From the NCBI GenBank assembly GCA_963753195.1, contig CAVWBH010000004.1:62001-126000 (forward strand): a DNA stretch of 64,000 nucleotides, written 5' to 3'. Every line of letters starts with the position of its first letter. The stretch's first letter is position 1. The position numbers were made by a program, and so were the translations under genes. The notes below the pieces were generated by a model that was not told where the DNA came from, did not search any database, and worked only from the letters and a program-made list of their open reading frames with translations. This DNA is from Palsa-504 sp963753195 (GTDB lineage: Bacteria; Actinomycetota; Actinomycetes; Streptosporangiales; Streptosporangiaceae). Positions 25,924 to 33,937 of the stretch are shown here, one piece after another.

Positions 25924-27075
25924 TTATGGGCGGGGGCTGGCGGGGAGCTGCTCGGCGTTGTCGCGGACCAGGGCGGCGAACCGGAACACGACGTGCACGA
26001 ACTTGCTGTAGGGGGCGGAGGCGAAGGACAGGATCACCGCGGCCAGGTGGATCAGCAAGATGACGCCAAAGGCGGCGGTGTCCCTGGTCAGCAGCACCGC
26101 CAGTCCCGACAGGGCCAGGAAGGTCAGGGCGGTGAGCAGCCCGTAGTCCTTCACCGTCATCTGGGCGATGCTGGTGACCGGAGAGGAACGGGCCTTGAGC
26201 AGCAGCAAGGCCACGCAGCCGGCCAGCAGGCCGATGCCGCCGATGGTGCCCGAGATGACCGGGACGGACAGCCAGGCATAAGGGGGCTGCTCGCGGAGGA
26301 TGTCCTGCAGGACGGCGGCGGCGGCCGTGGAGACGACGCACAGGCCGAAGCCGGCCACGGTGAGCAGGTGCAGGTAGCGGCGGACCGGCGAGGGCTGGTC
26401 GTCTTCCGGGTAGTAGCAGTCGACGCCGCCGCCGCGCAGATAGCGCAGGGTGAGGGCGTACCAGGTGGCCCGCAGCACGTCGGCCGGGCGGACCGGGACG
26501 TCGCGGCGGCCCGTGGCGGCCCAGTAGCTCCGGGCGGCCAGGGCGCCGACGAGCATGCTGTAGGCGACAGCGGCCAGCATCAGGCCGACCAGCACGCCGC
26601 CGGGGATCAGCCGGTACGGGGAGGCGGCGGCGTCGTGGCCGGCGACGATGGCGGGCCAGCCCGCGTGGGCCACCGCGATGCCGACGAACAGGGCGGCCGA
26701 GGCCACGGCGCCGGCGAACAGGCCGGTCCAGCCGCGCAGCAGCCCGGGCACCCGGGCCGGCCACACGTACCGCCGGTAGTCCGCCAGCCGGACCTCGGTC
26801 AGCACGGCCGGCACGTTGAGGTCGAACTCGTGCGGCGCGGTGTACATGCAGGCGTCGTAACAGGCCCGGCAGTCGTGGCAGAGGTTGGCCAGCTGGCTGA
26901 CGTCGCCCGCGCTCAGCACGGTGCGCCGGGACAGGGCGGGGAACACGGCGCACAGGCCCTCGCAGTAACGGCAGGCGTTGCAGATGTCCAGCTGCCTGGT
27001 GGCCTCGTCCACCAGCAGCGACAAGCGGGTCCGGCCCTCCGGCGAGGGCGGGGTGGAAGGGCTAGTGACTGACAT
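25924..27075 (-). CDS. tcuB: Tricarballylate utilisation 4Fe-4S protein TcuB
   Basis: 383 aa. The N-terminus has two Cys clusters for [4Fe-4S] centres (CNACRYCEGLCAVFP at ~32-46 and CHDCRACYDACMY at ~66-78), followed by about six membrane helices with heme-type His positions (LHLLTVAGFGLC, LLIHLAAVIL). This layout matches TcuB, which in Salmonella re-oxidises the reduced FAD of TcuA and passes electrons to the membrane. Its start overlaps the tcuA stop by 14 nt, the usual arrangement. Confidence 0.9.
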   Translation of the reverse strand: MSVTSPSTPPSPEGRTRLSLLVDEATRQLDICNACRYCEGLCAVFPALSRRTVLSAGDVSQLANLCHDCRACYDACMYTAPHEFDLNVPAVLTEVRLADYRRYVWPARVPGLLRGWTGLFAGAVASAALFVGIAVAHAGWPAIVAGHDAAASPYRLIPGGVLVGLMLAAVAYSMLVGALAARSYWAATGRRDVPVRPADVLRATWYALTLRYLRGGGVDCYYPEDDQPSPVRRYLHLLTVAGFGLCVVSTAAAAVLQDILREQPPYAWLSVPVISGTIGGIGLLAGCVALLLLKARSSPVTSIAQMTVKDYGLLTALTFLALSGLAVLLTRDTAAFGVILLIHLAAVILSFASAPYSKFVHVVFRFAALVRDNAEQLPASPRP

Positions 27076-28510
27076 GCTCGGCCGCCTTCTGTCCCGCGCG
27101 GCGTCCCCACACGGCGCCGATGGTCATGCCGAACCCGGCCAGGTAGCCGGAGCTCAGGATGTTGCCCGACATGATCTCCCCGGCCGCGAAGACGTTCTCG
27201 AACGCCGAGTCGTCCTTCCGCTTCACCCGGGCATCGAGGTTCACCGCCGCGCCCATGTAGGTGAAGGTGATGCCGGGGCGCATGGCAATGCCGTAGTAGG
27301 GCGGCCGGTCGAGGCGCTGCGCCCAGTGCGACTTGGGCACGGTCAATCCGTCGGTGTGGCAGTCGTCCAGCACGGACGGTTCGAAGGTGCCGCCGGGGGC
27401 CACGGCCGCGTTGTACTCGGCCACGGTCCTGGTGACCGCGTCCCGGTCAAGGCCGAGCTCCGCCGCCAGGTCGCCGATGTCGTCCGCGGTGGTCGCCCCG
27501 TACATGGGCGGCAGGAACAGGCCGTTCACCTTGGCGTCCCAGAGCGAGAAGATGAGCTGGCCGGGCTGGCCGGCGATGTTGCGGCCCCAGATCGCGTACC
27601 GCTTGGGCCAGATGTCCTCGCCCTCGTCGTAGAAGCGCTGGCCCAGCTGGTTGACCGCGATGCCGAACGGGATGGTATCCAGCCGGGTGGCGATGCCGCC
27701 GTCGAACTTGGGCGCCCGGGCGTCGAGCGCGATGGCGTGGAAGCCCTTCTCCTCGCCCGCGCTGGCCGCTCCCGCGTCGTAGAGCTGGGCCAGCACGTGC
27801 CCGTCGTTATAAGGAGTGCCGCGAATGATGTAGTTGTCGACCGCGTCGGACCAGTAGCGGCGCAGCCAGTCGAGGTTGGCCTCGAAGCCGCCGCTGGCGC
27901 ACACCACCGACCGGGCCGCGACCCGGACCCGGCGGCTGTCGGCGAGCACCACGACCAGGGCGTCGCAGCGCGGACCGGTGAACTCGAACTCCTCGGCCTT
28001 GGCGTCATAGGCGACGGTGACGTTCGGCCGGGTGGCGAGATGACGGTAGTAGGAGTTGAGCAGGGCCTTGCCGCCGCCCAGGAAGAAGCGGTTGGTCCGG
28101 CCGAGCTGGAGGGTGCCGGAAAGCGGCCGCTGCCAGCGCGCCCCGTGCGCGGCCATCCAGGCCGGGATGGTCTCGGAGTCGCTGACCGTGAAGTGAGCCA
28201 GCTCCTCGTCGCTGGGGCCGGTGCCGACACCGCACAGGTCGGTCCACAGCTCGTCGAAGCAGTAGTCACCCGAGTTGAACTCGTCCTGCCGGTGCACGCA
28301 GCGGATGTTGCGGGTGTGCCGGGTGTTCCCGCCCCGCATGGGCACCGGTGCCCGCTCGACGATCAGCACGCGGGCGCCGCGGTCGTCGGCGGCCATCGCC
28401 GCGCTGACCGCGGCGTTGCCGCCGCCCACCACGACCAGATCCCAGGTCGCCGCGGCCCAGGCGGGCAGCGGCGGGAGCGGCGCGGCGGCCGGGGAGACTT
28501 TTCTGAACAC
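27062..28510 (-). CDS. tcuA: FAD-dependent tricarballylate dehydrogenase TcuA
   Basis: 482 aa from GTG 28510. It is a fumarate reductase/succinate dehydrogenase-type flavoprotein: FAD motif VVVGGGNAAVSAAMAA at ~26, substrate-side GGNTRHTRNIRCVH, and the C-terminal AAGEIMSGNILSSGYLAGFG. TcuA converts tricarballylate to cis-aconitate, which enters the TCA cycle. No tcuC transporter gene or tcuR regulator is nearby, so the physiological acid may differ. It is the first gene of the tcuA-tcuB operon and may be leaderless (see promoter 28517-28545). Confidence 0.88.
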   Translation of the reverse strand: MFRKVSPAAAPLPPLPAWAAATWDLVVVGGGNAAVSAAMAADDRGARVLIVERAPVPMRGGNTRHTRNIRCVHRQDEFNSGDYCFDELWTDLCGVGTGPSDEELAHFTVSDSETIPAWMAAHGARWQRPLSGTLQLGRTNRFFLGGGKALLNSYYRHLATRPNVTVAYDAKAEEFEFTGPRCDALVVVLADSRRVRVAARSVVCASGGFEANLDWLRRYWSDAVDNYIIRGTPYNDGHVLAQLYDAGAASAGEEKGFHAIALDARAPKFDGGIATRLDTIPFGIAVNQLGQRFYDEGEDIWPKRYAIWGRNIAGQPGQLIFSLWDAKVNGLFLPPMYGATTADDIGDLAAELGLDRDAVTRTVAEYNAAVAPGGTFEPSVLDDCHTDGLTVPKSHWAQRLDRPPYYGIAMRPGITFTYMGAAVNLDARVKRKDDSAFENVFAAGEIMSGNILSSGYLAGFGMTIGAVWGRRAGQKAAEHVSH

Positions 28511-28516
28511 ATAAGG

Positions 28517-28545
28517 AAAATACGTCCCGCACGGTGACGCGTCAG
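28517..28545 (-). promoter_or_regulatory. Putative leaderless promoter of tcuAB
   Basis: On the minus strand CTGACG (28545-28540), a 17-nt spacer and TATTTT (28522-28517) precede the GTG start of tcuA by 6 nt. Transcription would begin at or near the start codon, and no ribosome site is visible. The spacer and -35 also form the palindrome TGACGCGTCA, a possible operator. Confidence 0.4.
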
Positions 28546-28551
28546 GGGTGC

Positions 28552-29223
28552 CTAACGAGCGCGGGCTCCGGCGGCGAGGAATGCGGTTCCGAAGAACAAC
28601 TCGGTCCAGGAGAGATCAGCCAGCTCTTCCTGCATGGCGGCGCGGATCGCCTCCCACGGACGGCGCATGAGCCACTCATCAATGGAGGCGAAAGGCCGCA
28701 CCATTGAGGTTCCGAGCTGCGCCAGCCACCCGGGCGTGTGGCCGGGAACCTTGAGGTCCAGCACGGCCCAGCGTCCGCCCGCGGACAGGGCCGCGGCGCC
28801 GTGGGCGATGACCTCCGCGCACTCGGGCACCTGCGACAGGGCGTACGTGGACAGGATCGCGTCGACCCCGGTGGGGAAGTCGAAGTCGGCCGCGTCGGCT
28901 TGCACGAGGCTGATATTGCTCCACCCGTTCGTAGCTACCCGATCCTGAGCACGGGCGAGCATCGCATCGGTCAGATCGACGCCGACGATCCGGCCGTCAG
29001 GACCGACCACCCGCTCAAGCAGCGGGAAATTCAGGCCTGTGCCGCAGGCCATGTCGATCACGGTGCCACCCGCGCGAAGGCCGAGCGCTCGCACGGCCTG
29101 GAGGCGTTGGGTCCGCTGGGGGTAGCCGGGCACGGGGTAGAGCCGGGAAGTGACGTCGTAGTGCCTGGCCTTCTTGCGGTATGTCTCGATCAGGTGCTCT
29201 CGGGTACGGTCGACCTGGGTCAC
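28552..29223 (-). CDS. SAM-dependent methyltransferase, UbiE-like
   Basis: 223 aa. The N-terminal YRKKARHYDVTSRLYPVPGY segment and motif I VIDMACGTGLNFPLLE (~55) with VGVDLTDAMLARAQ are typical of Methyltransf_25 enzymes that resemble demethylmenaquinone methyltransferases. No menaquinone genes surround it. It ends the minus-strand unit GT4 - SRPBCC - methyltransferase, separated from the SRPBCC by 50 nt, and is treated as the left edge of the cryptic cluster. Confidence 0.9.
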   Translation of the reverse strand: MTQVDRTREHLIETYRKKARHYDVTSRLYPVPGYPQRTQRLQAVRALGLRAGGTVIDMACGTGLNFPLLERVVGPDGRIVGVDLTDAMLARAQDRVATNGWSNISLVQADAADFDFPTGVDAILSTYALSQVPECAEVIAHGAAALSAGGRWAVLDLKVPGHTPGWLAQLGTSMVRPFASIDEWLMRRPWEAIRAAMQEELADLSWTELFFGTAFLAAGARAR

Positions 29224-29273
29224 GGCATGCTCCTCGATCTCGGTGGCGTCGCGCTAGAACCGAACCACCCCGC

Positions 29274-29765
29274 CTAGGGTTCTGCACCCTCCCGCGAATC
29301 GGACTGTGTGCCCTTTCGCGCATCGGCCTCGACAGCAGCCTTGATCGCCACCATCTCACTATCGCTTACGCGCTGAATCCGGCTCTGGAGCATGCGGGCG
29401 GGGACCGCGCGCATGAGGCCCGCGAGGTCGACCTCGATCCACATCATGGTGTCGGTCTGCTTATCGTCCACCGGCTCGAATTCCATTCCCCAGCGCGCCG
29501 CGGAAGTTCCCATCGGCCCGGCGAACGCCACGGAGCGGGGCGGCTCGACGGCGGTCACCTCCTGGCTCCGGCCGCGACTCAGCCCGAACATCAGCTTCGC
29601 CCGCTGCTCCACCCGCGAGCCGGGCTGAAGCGGACCTCCGCCGCGGACCCGGCCTTCGAGAACCGTCGGCGCCCACTCCGGCCAGCGTCCGACGTCACAG
29701 ACATACGCCCACACGTCACGGGCGCTGCTGGCGATGGTGATGCGGCTCTCGGTTCTGAATGTCAT
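29274..29765 (-). CDS. SRPBCC family protein
   Basis: 163 aa. The START-like fold is seen in SRITIASSARDVWAYVCDVG, RWPEWAPTV, and VEPPRSVAFAGPMGTSAARW. ATG 29765 overlaps the stop of the upstream glycosyltransferase (ATGA), so it is co-translated with it. Family members bind lipophilic ligands or act as aromatases/cyclases. Here the partner glycosyltransferase and methyltransferases suggest handling of an intermediate of the cryptic pathway. Confidence 0.87.
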   Translation of the reverse strand: MTFRTESRITIASSARDVWAYVCDVGRWPEWAPTVLEGRVRGGGPLQPGSRVEQRAKLMFGLSRGRSQEVTAVEPPRSVAFAGPMGTSAARWGMEFEPVDDKQTDTMMWIEVDLAGLMRAVPARMLQSRIQRVSDSEMVAIKAAVEADARKGTQSDSREGAEP

Positions 29766-30889
29766 CGTGCGGACTTCCCCTTCATCTTGATCGCTGGCAA
29801 CGGGAGGGCTACGGGCGGCACAGGCTCACCGGGCCCGTAGCCGGTCAGTGCGTTCGCTATCTCCTGCGTGGTCTGTTCCCAGCCGCCCAGGGTCGACTGG
29901 CGCTGGCGGGCGGCGGCCCGTAGCCGGTGTCGGTGGCGCTCGTCGCCGAGCCAGTCTCCGAGCGCGGCGGCGAGGGCCGCCGGATCGCCGGGAGGGATCA
30001 GCTGGCCGGGGCGGGCGCCATCGGCGGTGGAGCCGAGCGCTTCGGGCAGGCCGCCGACGGCGGCCGCTATGACGGGCAGGCCGTGGGCGAGCGCTTCGGT
30101 GACGGTCATGCCGTAGGTCTCCGAGCGGGACGGCGCGACGAGCAGGTCGGCGGTGGTGTACGCGTCGCTGAGCGCCGCGCCGGTCAGGACGCCGGGGAGC
30201 CGGACGCGGTGGTCATAGCCGAGGCGCGTGATACGGGTCTGCAATTGCTCGACGAAGTCCGGGTCGCGGTCGAGCGATCCGGCCAGCACGCAGTGCCAGT
30301 CCCGGTCAGCGAGGTCGGCGAGCGCCTCGACGAGGAGGTCCTGCCCCTTGTGGCGGCTGAGGACTCCGACGCAGATCAGCTGGCCGCGGACGGGACGGGC
30401 CGGGGCCGCGACCCGGTCGACGCCCGGCCGCGCGACGTGCACCCGGCAGGCCGGGATCGCATATCGGGTCAGGACCTGCCGGCGGGTCCATTCGCTGGTC
30501 ACGACCACGCCCGCGGCCGCGCGGAGCACGGCCCGTTCGGAGCGCTCCGGGCCGGCATCATGGTGTGGGCCGACGGCGGTGGCCAGGGGCATGTGCAGCA
30601 GCACCGTCATTCGTATCCGCCCGGTGTGGGGCAGCAGCTGCTCGGCGGTCGGCGAGGCGATGAGCCCGTCGATCAGAACGGTCTCACCGTCGGGGATGGC
30701 GGAAACGATGCGGGCCAGGTCGGCGCGGGCACCCGGACCGGGTACCGGCCACGCCGCGGCGACGGTGGCGACCAGCACCTCCCAGCCGGCCTCGGCCAGT
30801 CCGGCGCAGACCCGCCGGTCATAGATGTTGCCGCCGGTCGGCCGGCCGGGATGGTCGAAACCCTCGGGGACTACTACGTGGACCCGCAC
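29762..30889 (-). CDS. GT4-type glycosyltransferase
   Basis: 375 aa. GTG 30889 is chosen because GGAGG precedes it by about 10 nt and the sequence upstream is not protein-like. It is a GT-B retaining transferase: N-terminal PTGGNIYDRRVCAGLAEAGW, then C-terminal domain ICVGVLSRHKGQDLLVEALA and the EX7E-type region APSRSETYGMTVTEALAHGL. It should transfer a sugar from an NDP- or lipid-linked donor to an acceptor at the membrane face. First gene of the minus-strand arm of the cryptic cluster, divergent from a methyltransferase pair. Confidence 0.9.
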   Translation of the reverse strand: MRVHVVVPEGFDHPGRPTGGNIYDRRVCAGLAEAGWEVLVATVAAAWPVPGPGARADLARIVSAIPDGETVLIDGLIASPTAEQLLPHTGRIRMTVLLHMPLATAVGPHHDAGPERSERAVLRAAAGVVVTSEWTRRQVLTRYAIPACRVHVARPGVDRVAAPARPVRGQLICVGVLSRHKGQDLLVEALADLADRDWHCVLAGSLDRDPDFVEQLQTRITRLGYDHRVRLPGVLTGAALSDAYTTADLLVAPSRSETYGMTVTEALAHGLPVIAAAVGGLPEALGSTADGARPGQLIPPGDPAALAAALGDWLGDERHRHRLRAAARQRQSTLGGWEQTTQEIANALTGYGPGEPVPPVALPLPAIKMKGKSAR

Positions 30890-31035
30890 GATGTTCCGGC
30901 CCTCCGGAGCGCCTGCCGCACCGGGCCGGCCTCCCCCCTTGCGGCCGAGCTGAACCACACCCGCCGCGGATCCGTCATACCTGACACAAGGTAATACGTG
31001 GCAGCGTCGGGCGCGGTTCGACCCGAGACAACCGC

Positions 31036-31809
31036 GTGGGATCTGACGTGAGACAGGATCAACGAGCACCATTGTTGACGGCGCTGGAGCGGGCCCGGGC
31101 GGCCGCCTATCCCGCGGGCGAGTATGTAGGCCAGGAGAGCTTCATGCGGGCGGCCGAGGTCCGGAGGCTGGCTGAGCAGGCCCGGGTCGGCCCCGGCGTC
31201 TCGGTGCTCGACCTGTGCTGCGGGGCGGCCGGCCCCGGCCGGATGATCGCGGCGGAGTCGGGATGCCACTACCTGGGTATCGATCACTCCGCCGGCGCCC
31301 TGGCCACCGCCCGGCAGCGGGCCGGGAATCTTCCCTGCCGCTTCGAGCAGGCTCACCTCCCGCCGCTGCCCGAGGGCCGCTTCGAGGTGGTCTTCCTGCT
31401 GGAGACGATGCTGGCCTTCCCCGACAAGGAGGCCTTGGCCGGTGCGGTGGCGCGCGTGCTGGAGCCGGGCGGGCGTTTCGCGTTCACGGTCGAGGAGGGC
31501 CGGCCGCTCACCCAGCAGGAGCGGGCCCGGATGCCCGGCGCCGACACCGTCTGGCCCATCGAGCTGGCCGAATTGACGGGCGTGCTGCGCCACGCGGGGC
31601 TGGCCGTGACCTGGCGGCAGGAGCACAGCTCCGCACATCACGCGATAGCGACGGCGCTGCTTCGCGGTTACCGGGCTGACTCACCTCAGATCGCCGGCCA
31701 GATCGGGACGCAGGCCACCGCCGAACTGATCACGGCCCATCAGCTGTGGAGTGACTGGCTCGGCAGCGGACGGGTGCGCAAGTTCGCGATGATAGCCGAG
31801 AAGCAATGA
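31036..31809 (+). CDS. SAM-dependent methyltransferase
   Basis: 257 aa from GTG 31036 (GTG 31048 is an equal alternative). Motif I is VLDLCCGAAGPGRMIA at ~57, followed by YLGIDHSAGALATA and FEVVFLLETMLAFPDKEALA, typical of Methyltransf_11/25. Its TGA overlaps the ATG of the next methyltransferase by 4 nt. It is divergent from the glycosyltransferase across a 146-nt region that probably holds both promoters. Confidence 0.9.
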   Translation: MGSDVRQDQRAPLLTALERARAAAYPAGEYVGQESFMRAAEVRRLAEQARVGPGVSVLDLCCGAAGPGRMIAAESGCHYLGIDHSAGALATARQRAGNLPCRFEQAHLPPLPEGRFEVVFLLETMLAFPDKEALAGAVARVLEPGGRFAFTVEEGRPLTQQERARMPGADTVWPIELAELTGVLRHAGLAVTWRQEHSSAHHAIATALLRGYRADSPQIAGQIGTQATAELITAHQLWSDWLGSGRVRKFAMIAEKQ

Positions 31810-32720
31810 CTTGCTCCGATGAAGCCCCGATGACCCCCGGCTACGCCCGCTACCTGGCCGCGAAGACGACCGTGGATGACCGGGCGCTCAACCGGCATGT
31901 GCTGGTCGAGTTGCGCCGCCTCATGCCCGCGGGTGCGCCGCGGGTGCTGGAGGTCGGCGCCGGCCTGGGGACGATGGTGGCCCGGCTGATGGACTGGGGC
32001 GTGGTCGGCGCCGGTGAGTACATCCTGCTGGATGCGGATCGGCAGCTGCTGGATCATTCTCGCCGGTGGCTGCGCGATTGGGCGGCCACGCGGGGCCTGC
32101 GCAGCGACCTGCGGCCGAATGGGCTGCAGGTGGGTGATCTGCGGGTGCGCCTGGAGCACGCCGAGCTCGGCCGGTACCTGGAGGCCGCGCACGGAGCGCC
32201 GGCCGATGTGCTGATCGCCAACGCCGTGCTGGACCTGGTGGACGTGCCGGCCATCCTGCCCGGATTGTTGCGGCTGCTGGTCCCCGGCGGCGTCTACTGG
32301 TTCACGATCAACTACGACGGCGAGAGCATCTTCGTGCCCGGCCACCCCCACGACGACCAGGTCATGCAGGCCTACCACCGGGACATGGATGAGCGCGTTC
32401 GCTACGGCCGGCCGGCCGGGGACAGCCGGACGGGCCGCCGCCTGTTCCACGACCTGCGGGCGGCGGGGGCGCCCGCGCTGGCGGCGGGGTCGTCGGACTG
32501 GGTCGTGAGCGCCGGCCCGGATGGGAACTACCCGGGCGATGAGGCTTACTTCCTGCGCAGCATCCTCAGCACGATCCAGGACGCGTTGCGGAGCCGCCCG
32601 GATCGGGTGGAACCGGCGGACCTGGCCGACTGGCTGGCCGTGCGCGGTCGGCAACTGGCTGCGGGCGAGCTGGTCTACATCGCCCACCAGCTTGATTTCG
32701 TGGGCCGCTCGCCCGGCTAG
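31806..32720 (+). CDS. SAM-dependent methyltransferase
   Basis: 304 aa; ATG 31806 overlaps the preceding stop. Motif I VLEVGAGLGTMVARLM at ~48, then YILLDADRQLLDHSRRWL and ADVLIANAVLDLVDVPAILP. It is longer than the usual small-molecule methyltransferases, with ~100 residues C-terminal of LLVPGGVYWFTINYDGES. The two adjacent methyltransferases are not close copies, so two different methylations are possible. It converges on the flippase-like gene with a 4-nt overlap. Confidence 0.88.
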   Translation: MTCSDEAPMTPGYARYLAAKTTVDDRALNRHVLVELRRLMPAGAPRVLEVGAGLGTMVARLMDWGVVGAGEYILLDADRQLLDHSRRWLRDWAATRGLRSDLRPNGLQVGDLRVRLEHAELGRYLEAAHGAPADVLIANAVLDLVDVPAILPGLLRLLVPGGVYWFTINYDGESIFVPGHPHDDQVMQAYHRDMDERVRYGRPAGDSRTGRRLFHDLRAAGAPALAAGSSDWVVSAGPDGNYPGDEAYFLRSILSTIQDALRSRPDRVEPADLADWLAVRGRQLAAGELVYIAHQLDFVGRSPG

Positions 32721-33790
32721 CGCCCCGCCAGCGGCGCGGCAAGGCCGGTCACCCGTAAGGCCGGTAAGCCACGAACAGCCTCCCTCGTCAGCGGGGCCGG
32801 ATCAGGTCCTCTCGGCTCGCCCGAGTGCCTCCGGCCGCGACGGCGGCGAACGGCGTCCCCCAGCAGCAGGCCCGCGCCCGGGGAAACCGCGGCCAGCATG
32901 AGCACCGCATAGAGGGTGGCGACCGTGACCCCGTTAGCCGCGCCGAGCCCGGCTGCGGCGAAGGCCCAGGCGGCAATACCCTCCCGTGGCCCCCACCCGC
33001 CGATACTCAAGGGGATCCCGGCGGCAATCTGGACGACCATCAGCAGCGCGATCAGTTCGCCCAGGGGTGCGGTGCAGCCGGCGACCCGGGCCGCGATGAC
33101 GAACGTGGCCGTGTGCCCGGCGACGACCAGCACCGAGGCCAGCGTGAGCTGCGGCCACACGCCCCGGACCAACAGGCCGTGGCGCAGGTCAGCGGCAATG
33201 GCCCGGGCGGCGCGGGCCGGCCGCGACCGGCCGCGGCGAGCGGCGCCCCGCACGATCAGCGCAGCACACCCGGCTACGCCCACGATGCCCGCCAGAAGGT
33301 AGGGCAGCGCGGGCCGGACCGACGAGGGCAGGGCCAGCAGCACGACGACGGTCACCACGGCCTGGATGACCTGACCGTACAGCCGTTCCCACCCCACCGC
33401 GCGCACCCCCTGCGCGACGTCTCCAGCGCGCCGTCCCTGCGTGACGGCCCGGTGCACGTCGCCGAGGATCCCGCCGGGGAGCACGGAGTTGAGGAACAGG
33501 GAACGGTAGTAGGCACCGGTCGCGACGGGCAGGTCGATGTCGGCGCCGAGCGCCCGGGCGACGACCCGCCACCGCCAGGCCGAGCACACCGTGGTCAGGG
33601 CGGTGAGCGTGACGGCGGCCACGATCGCCGGCCAGGTGACCGCGCGCAGCCCGTCCTCGAACGGCGCCGCGCCCACCAGGCGCCCGAGAAACCACAGCAC
33701 GATGACGCCAGCGGCCAGCCGAAGCAGCGACGGGCCGAAGCGACGGACGGCCGGACCGATCCCGGCCGGAACTGAGTGCAGGGGCGCCAC
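32717..33790 (-). CDS. LPG-synthase/YbhN-type multi-pass membrane protein
   Basis: 357 aa if GTG 33790 is the start; the frame is open far upstream but that part is antisense to the next gene. The LPG_synthase_TM pattern is clear: eight or so membrane helices, HRAVTQGRRAGDVAQGVRAV after TM3 and IPLSIGGWGPREGIAAWAF near TM7. There is no C-terminal aminoacyl-transferase domain, so it is not an MprF-type lysyl transferase. Stand-alone homologues often accompany glycosyltransferases and are thought to move or act on lipid-linked intermediates. Here it may translocate a product of the cluster. Confidence 0.87.
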   Translation of the reverse strand: MAPLHSVPAGIGPAVRRFGPSLLRLAAGVIVLWFLGRLVGAAPFEDGLRAVTWPAIVAAVTLTALTTVCSAWRWRVVARALGADIDLPVATGAYYRSLFLNSVLPGGILGDVHRAVTQGRRAGDVAQGVRAVGWERLYGQVIQAVVTVVVLLALPSSVRPALPYLLAGIVGVAGCAALIVRGAARRGRSRPARAARAIAADLRHGLLVRGVWPQLTLASVLVVAGHTATFVIAARVAGCTAPLGELIALLMVVQIAAGIPLSIGGWGPREGIAAWAFAAAGLGAANGVTVATLYAVLMLAAVSPGAGLLLGDAVRRRRGRRHSGEPRGPDPAPLTREAVRGLPALRVTGLAAPLAGR

Positions 33791-33937
33791 ACGGGTAACA
33801 CGGGCCGGCCAGAGAAATGGTTCAGCCTTAGGCTGGGGCAGCCTGGCGGGCCGCGGCCGGCCGCGGTGAACCAGCGTGACGGCGGACCCGTTGTTCCGGT
33901 AAGGGATGACGGCAGATGGCACGGAGACGGAGGCGCG

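Noticed and set aside
25993..28537. Long plus-strand frames opposite tcuA and tcuB
   Set aside because: They are shadows of real genes with conserved motifs on the minus strand.
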